Assembly (NCBI RefSeq): GCF_030317145.1
Contig: NZ_JASZYE010000003.1
Span: 62,001-126,000, forward strand
Reading direction: 5' to 3'
DNA length: 64,000 nt
From: Variovorax flavidus
GTDB lineage: Bacteria > Pseudomonadota > Gammaproteobacteria > Burkholderiales > Burkholderiaceae_C
Of the stretch, positions 17,423-26,793 are shown piece after piece. A program made the position numbers and the translations under genes. How positions within the stretch are numbered: position 1 is the first letter of the stretch; each line of letters opens with the position of its first letter. A model generated the notes under the pieces. It ran no database searches. It was not told the origin of the DNA and worked only from the letters and a program-made list of their open reading frames with translations.

Positions 17423-18394
17423 ATGAAAAGACGCGCCTTCGTCCTCGCGCTTCCCCCGACCCTCGCCGGGCTGCACGGACTGGCCCATGCCCAGGGCTAT
17501 CCGAACAAGCCCATCCGCTACATCGTGCCGGTGTCCGCCGGCGGCGGCAGCGACATGATCGGCCGCACCGTCACCGAGCGCTGGGGCAAGGTGCTGAACC
17601 AGACCTTCGTCGTGGACAACCAGGCCGGCGGCGGCGGCGTGATCGCGTCGCAGAACACCGCACGCGCGCCCGCGGACGGCTATACGCTCATGCAAGGCTA
17701 TGTCGCCACCCACGGCACCGCCCCGGCCACGCGGCGCCTGCCCTATGACGCGGTCAAGGACTTCACCGCCATCGGGATGATCGGCGGCACGCCCAATGTG
17801 CTGGTGGTCAACGCCGACGTGCCGGCCAAGGACTTCAAGCAGTTCGTCGCCTACGTGAAGGCCAATCCGAGCAAGGTCAGCTACGGCTCCTCCGGCGCGG
17901 GCTCGCTCACCCACCTGACGATGGAACTGTTCAAGCAGCAGGTCGGGGTGTTCATGGTGCACGTGCCCTATCGCGGCATCGCACCGGCGTTCACCGACCT
18001 CGTGGGCGGGCAGACCCAGGTGATGTTCCCGGGCCTCGCCGCGGCGATGCCGCACCTCAAGTCGGGTCGCGTGCGCGCACTGGCCGTCACGGGTCTGAAG
18101 CGCCATCCCGCGGCGCCGGACGTGCCGACGCTCGAGGAACTGGGCCTCAAGGGCTTCGACGCCATGCAGTGGTATGGCGTGGTCGGCCCGGCCAACATGC
18201 CCGCGGACATCGTCCGCCAGCTCAACGAATCGCTCAACACGGTGCTCAAGGCGCCGGACCTGCGCGACAAGCTGTCGGTCGAAGCCGTCGAGCCCATGCC
18301 GATGAGCCCCCAGCAGTTCTCCGACTACATCCGCACCGACATCGCGCGATGGACCAAGCTCGCCCGCGACCGCAAGATCGAACTCGACAGCTAG
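17423..18394 (+). CDS. Bug/TctC-type TTT receptor
   Basis: 323-residue periplasmic binding protein with an N-terminal signal ending at AHAQG and the family segments YPNKPIRYIVPVSAGGGSDMIGR and VVDNQAGGGGVIASQNTA. The start MKRRAF has AAGGAG before it. It lies between the GntR gene and the MmgE/PrpD gene in a plus-strand operon, so it probably binds the carboxylate handled by that enzyme. No cognate permease in the window. Confidence 0.92.
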   Translation: MKRRAFVLALPPTLAGLHGLAHAQGYPNKPIRYIVPVSAGGGSDMIGRTVTERWGKVLNQTFVVDNQAGGGGVIASQNTARAPADGYTLMQGYVATHGTAPATRRLPYDAVKDFTAIGMIGGTPNVLVVNADVPAKDFKQFVAYVKANPSKVSYGSSGAGSLTHLTMELFKQQVGVFMVHVPYRGIAPAFTDLVGGQTQVMFPGLAAAMPHLKSGRVRALAVTGLKRHPAAPDVPTLEELGLKGFDAMQWYGVVGPANMPADIVRQLNESLNTVLKAPDLRDKLSVEAVEPMPMSPQQFSDYIRTDIARWTKLARDRKIELDS

Positions 18395-18454
18395 CGCGCC
18401 ACACTCTCCGCTTTTTTCCGTTTTTCTCCCCAACCTTCCAGCTAGAGCTTTCAC

Positions 18455-19825
18455 ATGGCACGCAATACCCAGGTCGCAGCCGACCACAACGCCCCTCCCA
18501 TCACCCGCATCCTGGCCGAGTACGTCGCCGGCCACGCCTCGCGCGGCTGGAGCGATGCGGTGGACCACGAAGCCCATCGCACCTTCCTCAACTGGCTGGG
18601 TTGCGCCGTTGGCGCTGCACGCCACGAAGCCGTCGAAGCCGCACTGGCCGCCGTGCAGGAACTGCAGCCGGCACCGCAGGCCGCGGTGCTCGGCCGCGCC
18701 GAGAAGGTCGACATCGCGAACGCCGCAATGCTCAACGGCATCAGCTCGCACACCTTCGACTTCGACGACACGCACCTCAAGACCATCATCCATCCGGCCG
18801 GCCCGGTGGCTTCGGCCGTGCTGGCGCTGGCCGAGCACACCGGTGCAAGCGGTCGCGCCGTGCTCGACGCGCTGGTTCTGGGCATCGACGTGGCCTGCCG
18901 TCTGGGCAACACGGTCTACCCCGACCACTACGACCGCGGCTGGCACATCACCGGCACCACCGGCATGCTCGGCGCAGCCGCGGCTTGCGCGCGCCTGCTC
19001 GGCCTGGACGCAGACCAGACCGCAATGGCGCTCGGCATCGCCGCGTCGCAACCGGTCGGCCTGCGCGAGCAGTTCGGCACCATGACCAAGCCCTTCCATC
19101 CCGGCGGCGCGGCACGCGCCGGCCTGATGGCTGCGCTGATGGCCAAGCACGGCTACACCGCGAGCCCGAAGGCGATCGAGGCGCCGCGCGGCTGGGCGCA
19201 AGTGGTGTCCACCAAGTACGCGTGGAATGAAGTCACCGACGAGCTGGGCGAGCGCTTCGAAATCTCCTTCAACAGCTACAAGCCCTTCGCTTGCGGCATC
19301 GTGATCCACCCGAGCATCGACGCCTGCGTGCAACTGCGCGAGCGCGGCGTGAAGCCCGAGCAGATCGAGCGCATCGAACTCAAGGTGCACTCGCTCGTGC
19401 TCGAACTCACCGGCAAGAAGGAACCGGTGGACGGCCTGCAAGGCAAGTTCAGCGTGTACCACGGCTGCGCGGCCGGGCTGGTGTTCGGTCGTGCGGCCGA
19501 GGAGGAGTTCGCCGACGACATCGTGAATCGCCCCGATGTCGTGGCGCTGCGCCGCAAGGTCGTGGCCATGGTGGACGACAGCATCGACGAAGCCAGCGCC
19601 GACGTGACCGCGGTGCTCACCGACGGTCGCCGCGAGCACGTGTTCATCGAACACGCGATCGGCTCGCTGCAACGCCCGATGAGCGACGCCGACCTGGAGC
19701 GCAAGTTCCACGGCCTGTCCGACGGCATCCTCGGCGCGCAGCGGACTTCCGACCTGCTGGCCGCGTGCTGGTCGCTCGGCGAGGCCGCCGACGTCCGCAC
19801 CCTGACCAGCCTCGCGCGCCCCTGA
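18455..19825 (+). CDS. MmgE/PrpD family protein
   Basis: 456-residue member of the family that includes 2-methylcitrate dehydratase (PrpD) and cis-aconitate decarboxylase. Visible family blocks are NGISSHTFDFDDTHLKTIIHP (about 90-110), GIDVACRLGN, GWHITGTTGMLGAAAA and FGTMTKPFHPGGAARAGLMA. No prpB, prpC or acn gene is nearby, so a role in the methylcitrate cycle itself is unlikely. Context (GntR, TTT receptor, divergent CoA-transferase) suggests turnover of a tricarboxylate-like or branched dicarboxylate. Confidence 0.88.
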   Translation: MARNTQVAADHNAPPITRILAEYVAGHASRGWSDAVDHEAHRTFLNWLGCAVGAARHEAVEAALAAVQELQPAPQAAVLGRAEKVDIANAAMLNGISSHTFDFDDTHLKTIIHPAGPVASAVLALAEHTGASGRAVLDALVLGIDVACRLGNTVYPDHYDRGWHITGTTGMLGAAAACARLLGLDADQTAMALGIAASQPVGLREQFGTMTKPFHPGGAARAGLMAALMAKHGYTASPKAIEAPRGWAQVVSTKYAWNEVTDELGERFEISFNSYKPFACGIVIHPSIDACVQLRERGVKPEQIERIELKVHSLVLELTGKKEPVDGLQGKFSVYHGCAAGLVFGRAAEEEFADDIVNRPDVVALRRKVVAMVDDSIDEASADVTAVLTDGRREHVFIEHAIGSLQRPMSDADLERKFHGLSDGILGAQRTSDLLAACWSLGEAADVRTLTSLARP

Positions 19826-19892
19826 GCGGCTCGCGCAGTCCGGGTCCGCGCGGCACGGCGCGGCGGCATCACTTCATTCAGGAGACAAGTCG

Positions 19893-21551
19893 ATGAAATC
19901 CAAAGAGATGTTCCTTGTTCTGCTTCTCATGGGGTTCGCCGCCTCGGGCGCATCGGCCCAGGCCACCGACACGACCCTGTCGGTGGAAGGCGGAAAGATC
20001 CGGGGTGTGTCCACCGACGTCGCGGGGGTCACGGTCTACAAGGCCGTGCCCTTCGCCGCGCCGCCCGTGGGGCCCAACCGCTGGAAGGCGCCGCAGCCGG
20101 TGGTGCCATGGTCGGGCGTGCGGGAAGGCGCCGCGTGGCCCAACCGGGCCTATCAACTCGCCAGCGCCAATCTGCCCGGCACCTTCTATTTCAACGAGTT
20201 CTATTGGGATCCGACAAAGGACCCGAAGGACAGCGAAGACTGTCTGTACCTCAACGTCTGGACACCGCAGAAGCCCGCGAGCGGATCGCTTCCGGTGATG
20301 GTGTTCTTCCACGGCGGCGGCAACCGGCACGGCAACATCTCCGAGGTCGAGTTCAACGCAGCCAGGCTGGCGGCCAAGGGCATCATCGTCGTCACGCCGG
20401 CCTACCGGCTTAACATCATGGGCTTCCTGGCCCTGCCCGGCGCGAAGGAATACGGCGCGGGCAACTTCGCGATCCTCGACGGCGTGGAATCGCTCAAATG
20501 GGTCCAGAAGAACATCCGCGCCTTCGGCGGCGATCCCGGCAAGGTGACCATCGCCGGCCAGTCGGCCGGCTCGCGCAACGTGCGAACCCTCATGTCGACG
20601 CCGCTGTCGAAGGGGCTGTTCCAGCGGGCCATCATGCACAGCAGCCCCACCGTCATGGCGCAGCCGGACAAGGCGAACTTCGTGACGTTCGACGACAAGA
20701 CGACTGCCGCGGCGCCGGTGTTCGAGAAGCTCTATCCGGGCAAGACGCTCGAGGACCTGAGAAAGATCCCGGCGGAGGACTTCTACAAGGACGACGCCCG
20801 GGCCGAGCAGATGTTTGCCGTGACGAGCGGCAAATACGCCGTCATCGACGGTACCGTCCTGACGAAGGAATCGGTCGACCTGCTGCGTCCCGGAGCACTC
20901 AATGGTGTGGACGTCATGGTCGGCACCGTGGCCGACGAGCGCACGGCGCTGGATGGCGCGCCGGACAAGCAGATGGAAGTCGCCGATTTCCACGCGTACT
21001 GGAAGAAGCTGCTGGGTGACGAGCTGTACGCGAAGTACCGCTTCGAGAAGCTCTACCCGGCATCCACCAAGACCGATGCCTACCGCCAGCACCTCAAGGC
21101 CCAGGCCGACATGGCGCTGGAGCAGAACCGGATCGCGGGCACGGTACTGAAGGGGCAGAACCCCGGCAGCAAGGTCTACGTCTTCTACTTCGACCATCCC
21201 GCTCCCGGGCGCGACCGCGAGTACTACGGCTCGTGGCATTCGTCGGACCTCTGGTACGTGCTCAACTCGCTTCGCAATGAGCCGGGGCAGCGGTCATGGA
21301 GTCCGGCCGACTTCGAGCTGGCGGACCAGGCTTCCACCCTCTGGGCCAATTTCGTCAAGACGGGCGACCCCAACGGCGAAGGCCTGCCGACCTGGCGCCA
21401 GAGCGATCGCGCCAACAACGGCAGCTACCTGTGGATCGGCGAGAAGTCGACCGCATCGACCAACGGCTCGCCGTACCACGGCACGAGCGCCGAAAACCGC
21501 AACGCGCTGTTCCACGACTACCAGGTCAGGTTCTACGGCGTGGACCGTTAG
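19893..21551 (+). CDS. Exported type-B carboxylesterase
   Basis: 552-residue alpha/beta-hydrolase of the carboxylesterase/cholinesterase type. The signal peptide is residues 1-22 (ending at ASGASA). The oxyanion motif HGGGNRHG is near residue 145, the nucleophile is Ser224 in GQSAG, and a likely catalytic His sits in GSWHSSD near residue 448. GQSAG replaces the commoner GESAG. An AGGAG site precedes the ATG. Located after the PrpD-type gene and before two lipoprotein genes, so a periplasmic ester may be the first substrate of the route. Confidence 0.88.
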   Translation: MKSKEMFLVLLLMGFAASGASAQATDTTLSVEGGKIRGVSTDVAGVTVYKAVPFAAPPVGPNRWKAPQPVVPWSGVREGAAWPNRAYQLASANLPGTFYFNEFYWDPTKDPKDSEDCLYLNVWTPQKPASGSLPVMVFFHGGGNRHGNISEVEFNAARLAAKGIIVVTPAYRLNIMGFLALPGAKEYGAGNFAILDGVESLKWVQKNIRAFGGDPGKVTIAGQSAGSRNVRTLMSTPLSKGLFQRAIMHSSPTVMAQPDKANFVTFDDKTTAAAPVFEKLYPGKTLEDLRKIPAEDFYKDDARAEQMFAVTSGKYAVIDGTVLTKESVDLLRPGALNGVDVMVGTVADERTALDGAPDKQMEVADFHAYWKKLLGDELYAKYRFEKLYPASTKTDAYRQHLKAQADMALEQNRIAGTVLKGQNPGSKVYVFYFDHPAPGRDREYYGSWHSSDLWYVLNSLRNEPGQRSWSPADFELADQASTLWANFVKTGDPNGEGLPTWRQSDRANNGSYLWIGEKSTASTNGSPYHGTSAENRNALFHDYQVRFYGVDR

Positions 21552-21608
21552 CCCCTTCCCAGTTCATTTCCGCCAGTTCATTTTTTCAACAAGAAGAGAG
21601 AGAAGCAC

Positions 21609-22478
21609 ATGAAGAAACTGAGTTCCCTGCTTTCCACCGCCGCACTCGCCGCAGCCCTCGCCGGGTGCGCAGGCACCGCCATGCAGGCGCCCGCGTTGCA
21701 GCCGACGCAACCCGGGACCATCGCCGCGGGCAAGGCCGAAGTGCTATGGCTCGGCCAGGCCACCATGCGCATCACCACGCCCGGTGGCAAGGTCATCGTG
21801 ATCGACCCCTGGCTCACCACCAACCCGAAGACGCCTGCCGCCTTCAAGAAGCTGGATGCGCTGGGCAAGGTCGACCTGATCCTGGTGACGCACGCCCACT
21901 ACGACCACTTCAACGACGCGCCCGCGCTCGCGAAGATGAACAACGCGCCGGTCTACAACGCCGGCGGCATGGGCCCGGCCATCGTGAGCCTGGGCATCTT
22001 GCCGACGGCGCAGGTGCAGCGCTTCGGCAAGAGCGGCACCGTCGCGCCCTTCGGTCCGACGGGCCTGAAGATCACGGCCGTCCATGCCGAGCATTCGTCC
22101 GAACTGGTGTGGAAGAACCCCGCCACCGACAAGGAGGAAACGCACTTTGGCGGCGAGCCGGTGGGCTACATCATCGAGCTGGAGAACGGCTTCAAGATCT
22201 GGCACATGGGCGATACCGGCCTGTACGGCGACATGAAGCTCATCGGCGAAACGTACAAGCCCGACCTGGTGCTGATCCCGATCGGCGGCCACTTCACGAT
22301 GGGGCCGCAGGATGCCGCCACCGCCGTGCGCGACATGATCAAGCCCCGGTACGCGATCCCGATGCACTACGGCACCTTCCCGCTGCTGCGCGGAACGCCG
22401 GCCGAGTTCACGTCGGCGCTCGGAGCCTCGACGACACGGGTGCTGGTGCCCGAACCAGGCCAGAAGGTCGACTTCTGA
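21609..22478 (+). CDS. Metallo-beta-lactamase-fold hydrolase, lipoprotein (UPF0173-like)
   Basis: 289-residue protein with a lipobox (LAGC, Cys20) for envelope anchoring, followed by a metallo-beta-lactamase fold. The metal motif THAHYDH is near residue 98-104, with further ligands in AEHSSE, HMGDTG and MHYGTF, a pattern like the UPF0173/YtkL-type metal-dependent hydrolases. Those are usually cytoplasmic, so the lipoprotein form is notable. The stop codon overlaps the next start (TGATG). Confidence 0.82.
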   Translation: MKKLSSLLSTAALAAALAGCAGTAMQAPALQPTQPGTIAAGKAEVLWLGQATMRITTPGGKVIVIDPWLTTNPKTPAAFKKLDALGKVDLILVTHAHYDHFNDAPALAKMNNAPVYNAGGMGPAIVSLGILPTAQVQRFGKSGTVAPFGPTGLKITAVHAEHSSELVWKNPATDKEETHFGGEPVGYIIELENGFKIWHMGDTGLYGDMKLIGETYKPDLVLIPIGGHFTMGPQDAATAVRDMIKPRYAIPMHYGTFPLLRGTPAEFTSALGASTTRVLVPEPGQKVDF

Positions 22479-23290
22479 TGGATGCCGCACGCCGCACCTT
22501 CTGTGCCGCGGGCGGGTTGCTGCTGGCCGGCTGCGCGAGCTCCCGGCCGGACGCCCGCGCAGCGGCCAGGGCCGAACTGGGCGCGACGGGCAAGCTGCGC
22601 GCCGCGATCAACTTCGGCAACCCGATCCTCGCGAGCAAGGACGCGGCGGGCGAACCGCGCGGCGTGTCCGTGGACCTGGCGCGCGAGGCGGGCCGCCGCC
22701 TCGACTTGCCTGTCGAACTCGTGCTCTTCAACTCCGCCGGCAACGTGGTGGAAGCGGTCAAGGCGCGACAGGTCGACCTCGCCTTCGTCGCGATCGACCC
22801 GGTCCGCGCGGCGGACATGGAGTACACGGCGCCCTACGTGATCATCGAAGGCGCCTACCTGGTGCGCAACGGCTCGCCGCTGCAGCGCAACGAGGATGTG
22901 GACCGCCCCGGAACGCGGGTCGCCGTGGGCCGCGGCAGCGCCTACGACCTGTTCCTGACGCGCGAGCTGAAGTCCGCGGCTCTCGTGCGCGCACCGACCT
23001 CGCCCGAAGTGACCAACCTGTTCCTCGCCCAGAACCTCGAAGTGGCCGCCGGCGTGAAGCAGCAACTCGAAGCGGATGCGAAGCGGGTGGGCGGCGTGCG
23101 CCTGCTGCCGGGGCGTTTCATGGTCATCGAGCAGGCCATGGGCGTGCCCAAGGGGCGCGTCGCATCGCAAGCCTGGCTCAGCGGCTTCATCGAGGAAATG
23201 AAGGCCTCCGGCTTCGTGGCGGAGTCGCTCAGGAAGCACGGCATCGAAGGCGCCGGCGTGGCGCCTGCCGATGGTCGTAACAGACGCTGA
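22478..23290 (+). CDS. Family 3 extracellular solute-binding lipoprotein
   Basis: 270-residue periplasmic binding protein of the amino-acid/polar-compound type (SBP_bac_3). The N-terminus combines an RR pair and a lipobox (LAGC, Cys19). The mature part has GKLRAAINFGNPILA, GVSVDLAREAGRRL and the VKARQVDLAFVAIDPVRA segment typical of the fold. The reading frame is open for over 1 kb upstream, but the ATG at 22478 overlaps the preceding stop by one base, fixing the start by coupling. No permease or ATPase follows, so it may be a sensor or an orphan receptor. Confidence 0.82.
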   Translation: MDAARRTFCAAGGLLLAGCASSRPDARAAARAELGATGKLRAAINFGNPILASKDAAGEPRGVSVDLAREAGRRLDLPVELVLFNSAGNVVEAVKARQVDLAFVAIDPVRAADMEYTAPYVIIEGAYLVRNGSPLQRNEDVDRPGTRVAVGRGSAYDLFLTRELKSAALVRAPTSPEVTNLFLAQNLEVAAGVKQQLEADAKRVGGVRLLPGRFMVIEQAMGVPKGRVASQAWLSGFIEEMKASGFVAESLRKHGIEGAGVAPADGRNRR

Positions 23291-23498
23291 AAGGCCCTCC
23301 CGGACGATCGCCACGCAGGCGGTCGTCGTCTCCTGGTGTTGTTGACGGTCGCTCGCGCGCGGCACAGCAAAAAGCAATGGCTGGCCGCAGCTTTTTGATG
23401 GCATGCGGCATGGGCGGAACAACACAATGGTTTGGCTGTGCGTGAGGGCGGTGTCGTGCCGCCTGCCACAGCACACGAAAACCAACAGGAGACTTCAC

Positions 23499-24014
23499 AT
23501 GGCAACTGCAACCACCGCGCCCCAGGCGCATCCGAGCATCGACGACCCACGTTTCACGCTGGAGGGCTCGATCGCCCGGCACCAGGACACCGTGCTCCTG
23601 CTGGCCCGTCTTGCGCTCGCGTACATCTTCATCGAGAGCGCGATCAATCACGCGATGAACCTCGCCGGCTTCGCCGCGACGTTCAAGAATTTCCAGCTCC
23701 CCGAGGCGCTCGGGATTCCCGCTGCAGCGCTCGGCGTGGTCGTCGAACTGCTGGGCGGCATCGCGGTGGCATTGGGCTACCGTGTTCGCGAGACGGCCAT
23801 CCTGATGATCGTCTTCCTCTTCGTCACGATCTTCATCGGACACCGCTTCTGGGAGTTCGAAGGTGCCGCCAGGCGCCTGCACGTCATCCAGATCAAGAAG
23901 AACGTGGCGATCATCGGCGGCTTCCTCGCCGTGCTCGTGTGTGGCGGCGGACGCTTCGCGCTGTCGGCATGGTTCGCGCAGCGCACGACCGGTCAAGCCG
24001 GCAGGGCAGCCTGA
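23499..24014 (+). CDS. DoxX-like membrane protein
   Basis: 171-residue inner-membrane protein with about four helices and a DoxX/YphA-like pattern (LARLALAYIFIESAINHAMN, GVVVELLGGIAVALGY). The ATG at 23499 follows an AGGAG site; the frame is open upstream but lacks support there. The 208 bases before it (23291-23498) show no gene or clear signal. DoxX-like proteins are often tied to redox or detoxification; a specific role is not evident here. Confidence 0.75.
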   Translation: MATATTAPQAHPSIDDPRFTLEGSIARHQDTVLLLARLALAYIFIESAINHAMNLAGFAATFKNFQLPEALGIPAAALGVVVELLGGIAVALGYRVRETAILMIVFLFVTIFIGHRFWEFEGAARRLHVIQIKKNVAIIGGFLAVLVCGGGRFALSAWFAQRTTGQAGRAA

Positions 24015-24027
24015 GCGCCCTCGGGCG

Positions 24028-25032
24028 TCAGACGCGGGAGTGCAACGGAAAGATGGAATCCGTGAAGCCCGGCGTCGAAGGATGCCCGGGCGGCACCAGG
24101 CCGTCGACCCGGTCTTCGTCCTCGGCGCCGAGCTGCAAGTCCACGGCCGGCAGGTAGCCCTGCCACTGCGCGAGGGTGCGCGGGCCGGCGATGACGCTGC
24201 TCACGTGGCGATGGTGCAGCACCCAGGCCGTGGCCCACTGGGCCAGGGTCACGCCCCGTGCCTCCGCGTGGGTCTTGAGTGTCTGGGCGATGCGCAGCGA
24301 CTCCTCGCGAAATTCGGTCTCGTGCATGCGCTTGTCGCCCCGGCCCGCGCGCGTGCCTTCGGCCGGCACTTGACCCGGCGCGTACTTTCCCGTGAGCACA
24401 CCCCGCGCGAGCGGGCTGTACGGAATGACGCCGATGCCGTAGTGCCCGCAAGCCGGGAGGATCTCGACCTCGGGCATGCGGTTCAGCAGGTTGTAGCAAG
24501 GCTGGCAGACGACGGGCGCCGGCATGCCCAGCCTGCGCGCGATGTGCACCAGCTCGGCCATCCGCCACGCCCGAAAGTTGGAGACGCCCCAGTAGCGCAA
24601 CTTGCCGGCACGCAGCAAAGCATCGAGCGCCATGAGCGGCTCTTCGAGGTTCATGCCGCCGTAGTCGCGGTGCAGGTACAGGATGTCCAGGTGATCGGTC
24701 TGCAGGCGCTGCAGGATGGCCTCGACCTCGCGCAGCATCCAGGTGCGTGAGTAGTGGCCTTCGTTGGCCCGGTCGCTCATCTTGTTGCCGAGCTTGCTGG
24801 CAACGATCCAGTCATGGCGCTGGCCCTGCAGGATCTGGCCCAGCATGCGCTCCGAGCCGCCCTTGGCGTAGATGTCGGCCGTGTCGATCAGGTTCACGCC
24901 GTGTTCGCGTGCATGGGCGACGATGCTCGCCGCCTCGGCGTGCCCGGTCTGGTCTCCGAACATCATGGTGCCCAGGCACAAGGCGGACACGCGCAGGTTG
25001 CTGCTGCCCAACTGGCGATATCGCATGGTCAT
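24028..25032 (-). CDS. Aldo/keto reductase
   Basis: 334-residue TIM-barrel NADPH-dependent reductase. The expected catalytic residues are visible: Asp50 and Tyr55 (in DTADIY), Lys80 (IVASK) and the His of ILYLHRD. An ATG at 25032 is used, with another at 25026; neither has a clear ribosome site. It lies 16 bases after the maleate-isomerase-like gene, so it is probably the last gene of the minus-strand accessory region, and is convergent with the DoxX-like gene. Confidence 0.87.
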   Translation of the reverse strand: MTMRYRQLGSSNLRVSALCLGTMMFGDQTGHAEAASIVAHAREHGVNLIDTADIYAKGGSERMLGQILQGQRHDWIVASKLGNKMSDRANEGHYSRTWMLREVEAILQRLQTDHLDILYLHRDYGGMNLEEPLMALDALLRAGKLRYWGVSNFRAWRMAELVHIARRLGMPAPVVCQPCYNLLNRMPEVEILPACGHYGIGVIPYSPLARGVLTGKYAPGQVPAEGTRAGRGDKRMHETEFREESLRIAQTLKTHAEARGVTLAQWATAWVLHHRHVSSVIAGPRTLAQWQGYLPAVDLQLGAEDEDRVDGLVPPGHPSTPGFTDSIFPLHSRV

Positions 25033-25048
25033 CGCGCGCCCGGCGCGG

Positions 25049-25768
25049 TCAGCCGAAAAGGATGCCGCCTTGCGGTATCTGGCCCGTCCACTCCAGCAGT
25101 TGGAGCGCGTCCCACAGCACCGCCTGGTTGCTGGTGACGACAGGCACGCCCAGTCGCTTCTCGAGCACTGCGACGGCTTCGAAGGCGCGCACGTTCGCGC
25201 AGGACAGCAGGATCGCGTCCATGCCCTTCTCGGCGTGCTGCATGGCGATGCCGGCCAGCTCTTCAGGGTCCATCTGCGCGGCTTCCCTGGCATCCACGAA
25301 GTTCAGGCCCACGGACTTGATCACCTCGAAGCCGGCGGCTTCGAGCGAGGCCTTTTCCTCGGTGGAGAACTTGTCGGCAAAGGGACACACATGCACGATC
25401 TTCCGGGCGCCGACCTTCTGCAGCGCACGCTTGATCGCCGTCATGGTGTTGGACGACGGCACACCGAGTTCAGCGGTCATGCGCTCGGCCAGCCGCCGGT
25501 CGCCCTCGACGCCACAGGCCACACTGGCGCCCGTGCAGTTGAAGGTGATGACAGAGGGGTTCAGGTCCTTCAGGAAGGAGGCCTCCTCGATCGCCTCCAA
25601 ATGGGCTCGCAGCAGGCTCTCGGGCGTGACGACACCCGCTTCCTTGCGCAGGCGGATGCGGTGCACGTGGTAGTGCACGTCGGCGGGGCAGAACCGGCGA
25701 AAGTCATCCTCCCCGATGGTGTTGAGCGAGGGGACGATCATCCCGATGCGCTTGTTGGCTTGGCTCAC
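25049..25768 (-). CDS. Maleate cis-trans isomerase / arylmalonate decarboxylase-like protein
   Basis: 239-residue member of the Asp/Glu-racemase superfamily. Two cysteines stand at the expected catalytic positions, Cys78 (FNCTGAS) and Cys190 (LSCANVRA), as in maleate cis-trans isomerase; arylmalonate decarboxylase has only one. Maleate isomerase is therefore the better guess. It would convert maleate, a product of some aromatic pathways, to fumarate. Encoded just downstream of a TTT receptor. Confidence 0.78.
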   Translation of the reverse strand: MSQANKRIGMIVPSLNTIGEDDFRRFCPADVHYHVHRIRLRKEAGVVTPESLLRAHLEAIEEASFLKDLNPSVITFNCTGASVACGVEGDRRLAERMTAELGVPSSNTMTAIKRALQKVGARKIVHVCPFADKFSTEEKASLEAAGFEVIKSVGLNFVDAREAAQMDPEELAGIAMQHAEKGMDAILLSCANVRAFEAVAVLEKRLGVPVVTSNQAVLWDALQLLEWTGQIPQGGILFG

Positions 25769-25790
25769 AGGCTTCGTCTCCTTGCAGGGT

Positions 25791-26768
25791 CTACTTCAGG
25801 GCGGCGCCTGTGTCCTTGATGATCTTTCCGTAGCGCGCAATGTCCACGGCGATCAGCTTCCCGAAGGCTTCGGGGGTGTCGTGGAACTTGTCGTTCTTCT
25901 GCGCGAGGAAGAAGGGTTCGGATTCAGGGTCGTCCTGGATCTTGCGGATCTCCTCGTTCAGGCGCTTGACGACGCTGGCAGGCGTCTGGGCCGGCGCAAG
26001 GATGCCCATCCAGTTCACCACCTCGAAGCCGGGCAGGTTGGCCGCTGCCGCGACTGTCGGCACGTTGGGCGCGAGATGCGTGGGCTTCGTGGTGGTGACG
26101 GCCAGCATCTTGAGCTTGCCCGACTGGACGAAGGCGTCGGACGACGCGTAGCCGCTCGACACCAGGTCGGTCTCGCCGGCCAGGGTCGCCTGCACCGAGG
26201 CCATGGTGCCCCCATAGGGGATGTATCGGAGCTTGAGGCCCGCCGCCCTTTCGAACATGGCCATGCCGAGGTACATGGTGGTCGACCCGCTGACCGCGCC
26301 GTAGGTCACCTTCTCCGGATTGGCCTTGGCGTACGCGATCATCTCGTGCAGCGTGTTGTAGGGCGCATCGATGCGTGCCGCGATGCCGTTGGGCGCCGTC
26401 GCCACGGGCGACACCGGCGCGAAGTCCTTCAACGAATCGAAAGGCAGGCTCGGATAGAAGCTCTGGTTGATCGAATGGGCCACGCTGGTGAACAGCAGGG
26501 TATGGCCATCCGGCCTGGCCTTGGCGACATGAGCGGCACCGATGGTGCCGCCCGCGCCGGCCTTGTTTTCGACGATCACCGGCTGGCCCAGCCGGTCGCC
26601 CAGTTTCCTGGCGATGTAGCGGGCCATCAGGTCGACGCCGCCGCCCGGCGCGAAGCCGACGACGAGTGTGACGGGGCGCGAGGGATACGCGGGCTCTTCG
26701 GCGCTGGCCGCGCCGCAGGCCAGCAGGCTGCCCAGCGCCAACACCTTCAGCAGAACTCTCTTTTGCAT
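25791..26768 (-). CDS. Bug/TctC-type TTT receptor
   Basis: 325-residue periplasmic binding protein with a signal peptide ending near GAASAEE. The mature motif YPSRPVTLVVGFAPGGGVDLMARYIA and VIVENKAGAGGTIGAAHVAKARPDGHTLL identify the family. It sits between the porin and the maleate-isomerase-like gene, fitting uptake of a dicarboxylate or aromatic acid through outer membrane and periplasm. Confidence 0.92.
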   Translation of the reverse strand: MQKRVLLKVLALGSLLACGAASAEEPAYPSRPVTLVVGFAPGGGVDLMARYIARKLGDRLGQPVIVENKAGAGGTIGAAHVAKARPDGHTLLFTSVAHSINQSFYPSLPFDSLKDFAPVSPVATAPNGIAARIDAPYNTLHEMIAYAKANPEKVTYGAVSGSTTMYLGMAMFERAAGLKLRYIPYGGTMASVQATLAGETDLVSSGYASSDAFVQSGKLKMLAVTTTKPTHLAPNVPTVAAAANLPGFEVVNWMGILAPAQTPASVVKRLNEEIRKIQDDPESEPFFLAQKNDKFHDTPEAFGKLIAVDIARYGKIIKDTGAALK

Positions 26769-26793
26769 GGCGGTCTCGAAGATTCCTCGCGGC

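Noticed and set aside
17399-19711. A 770-codon open frame on the minus strand
   Set aside because: It is antisense to the TTT receptor and MmgE/PrpD genes, which have clear family motifs; its translation is His/Arg/Val-rich low-complexity sequence typical of a GC-rich shadow frame.
21296-23290. A 664-residue protein ending in the family 3 binding domain
   Set aside because: Its first 390 or so residues are esterase and MBL genes in another frame; the lipobox start at 22478, coupled to the previous stop, is the real one.
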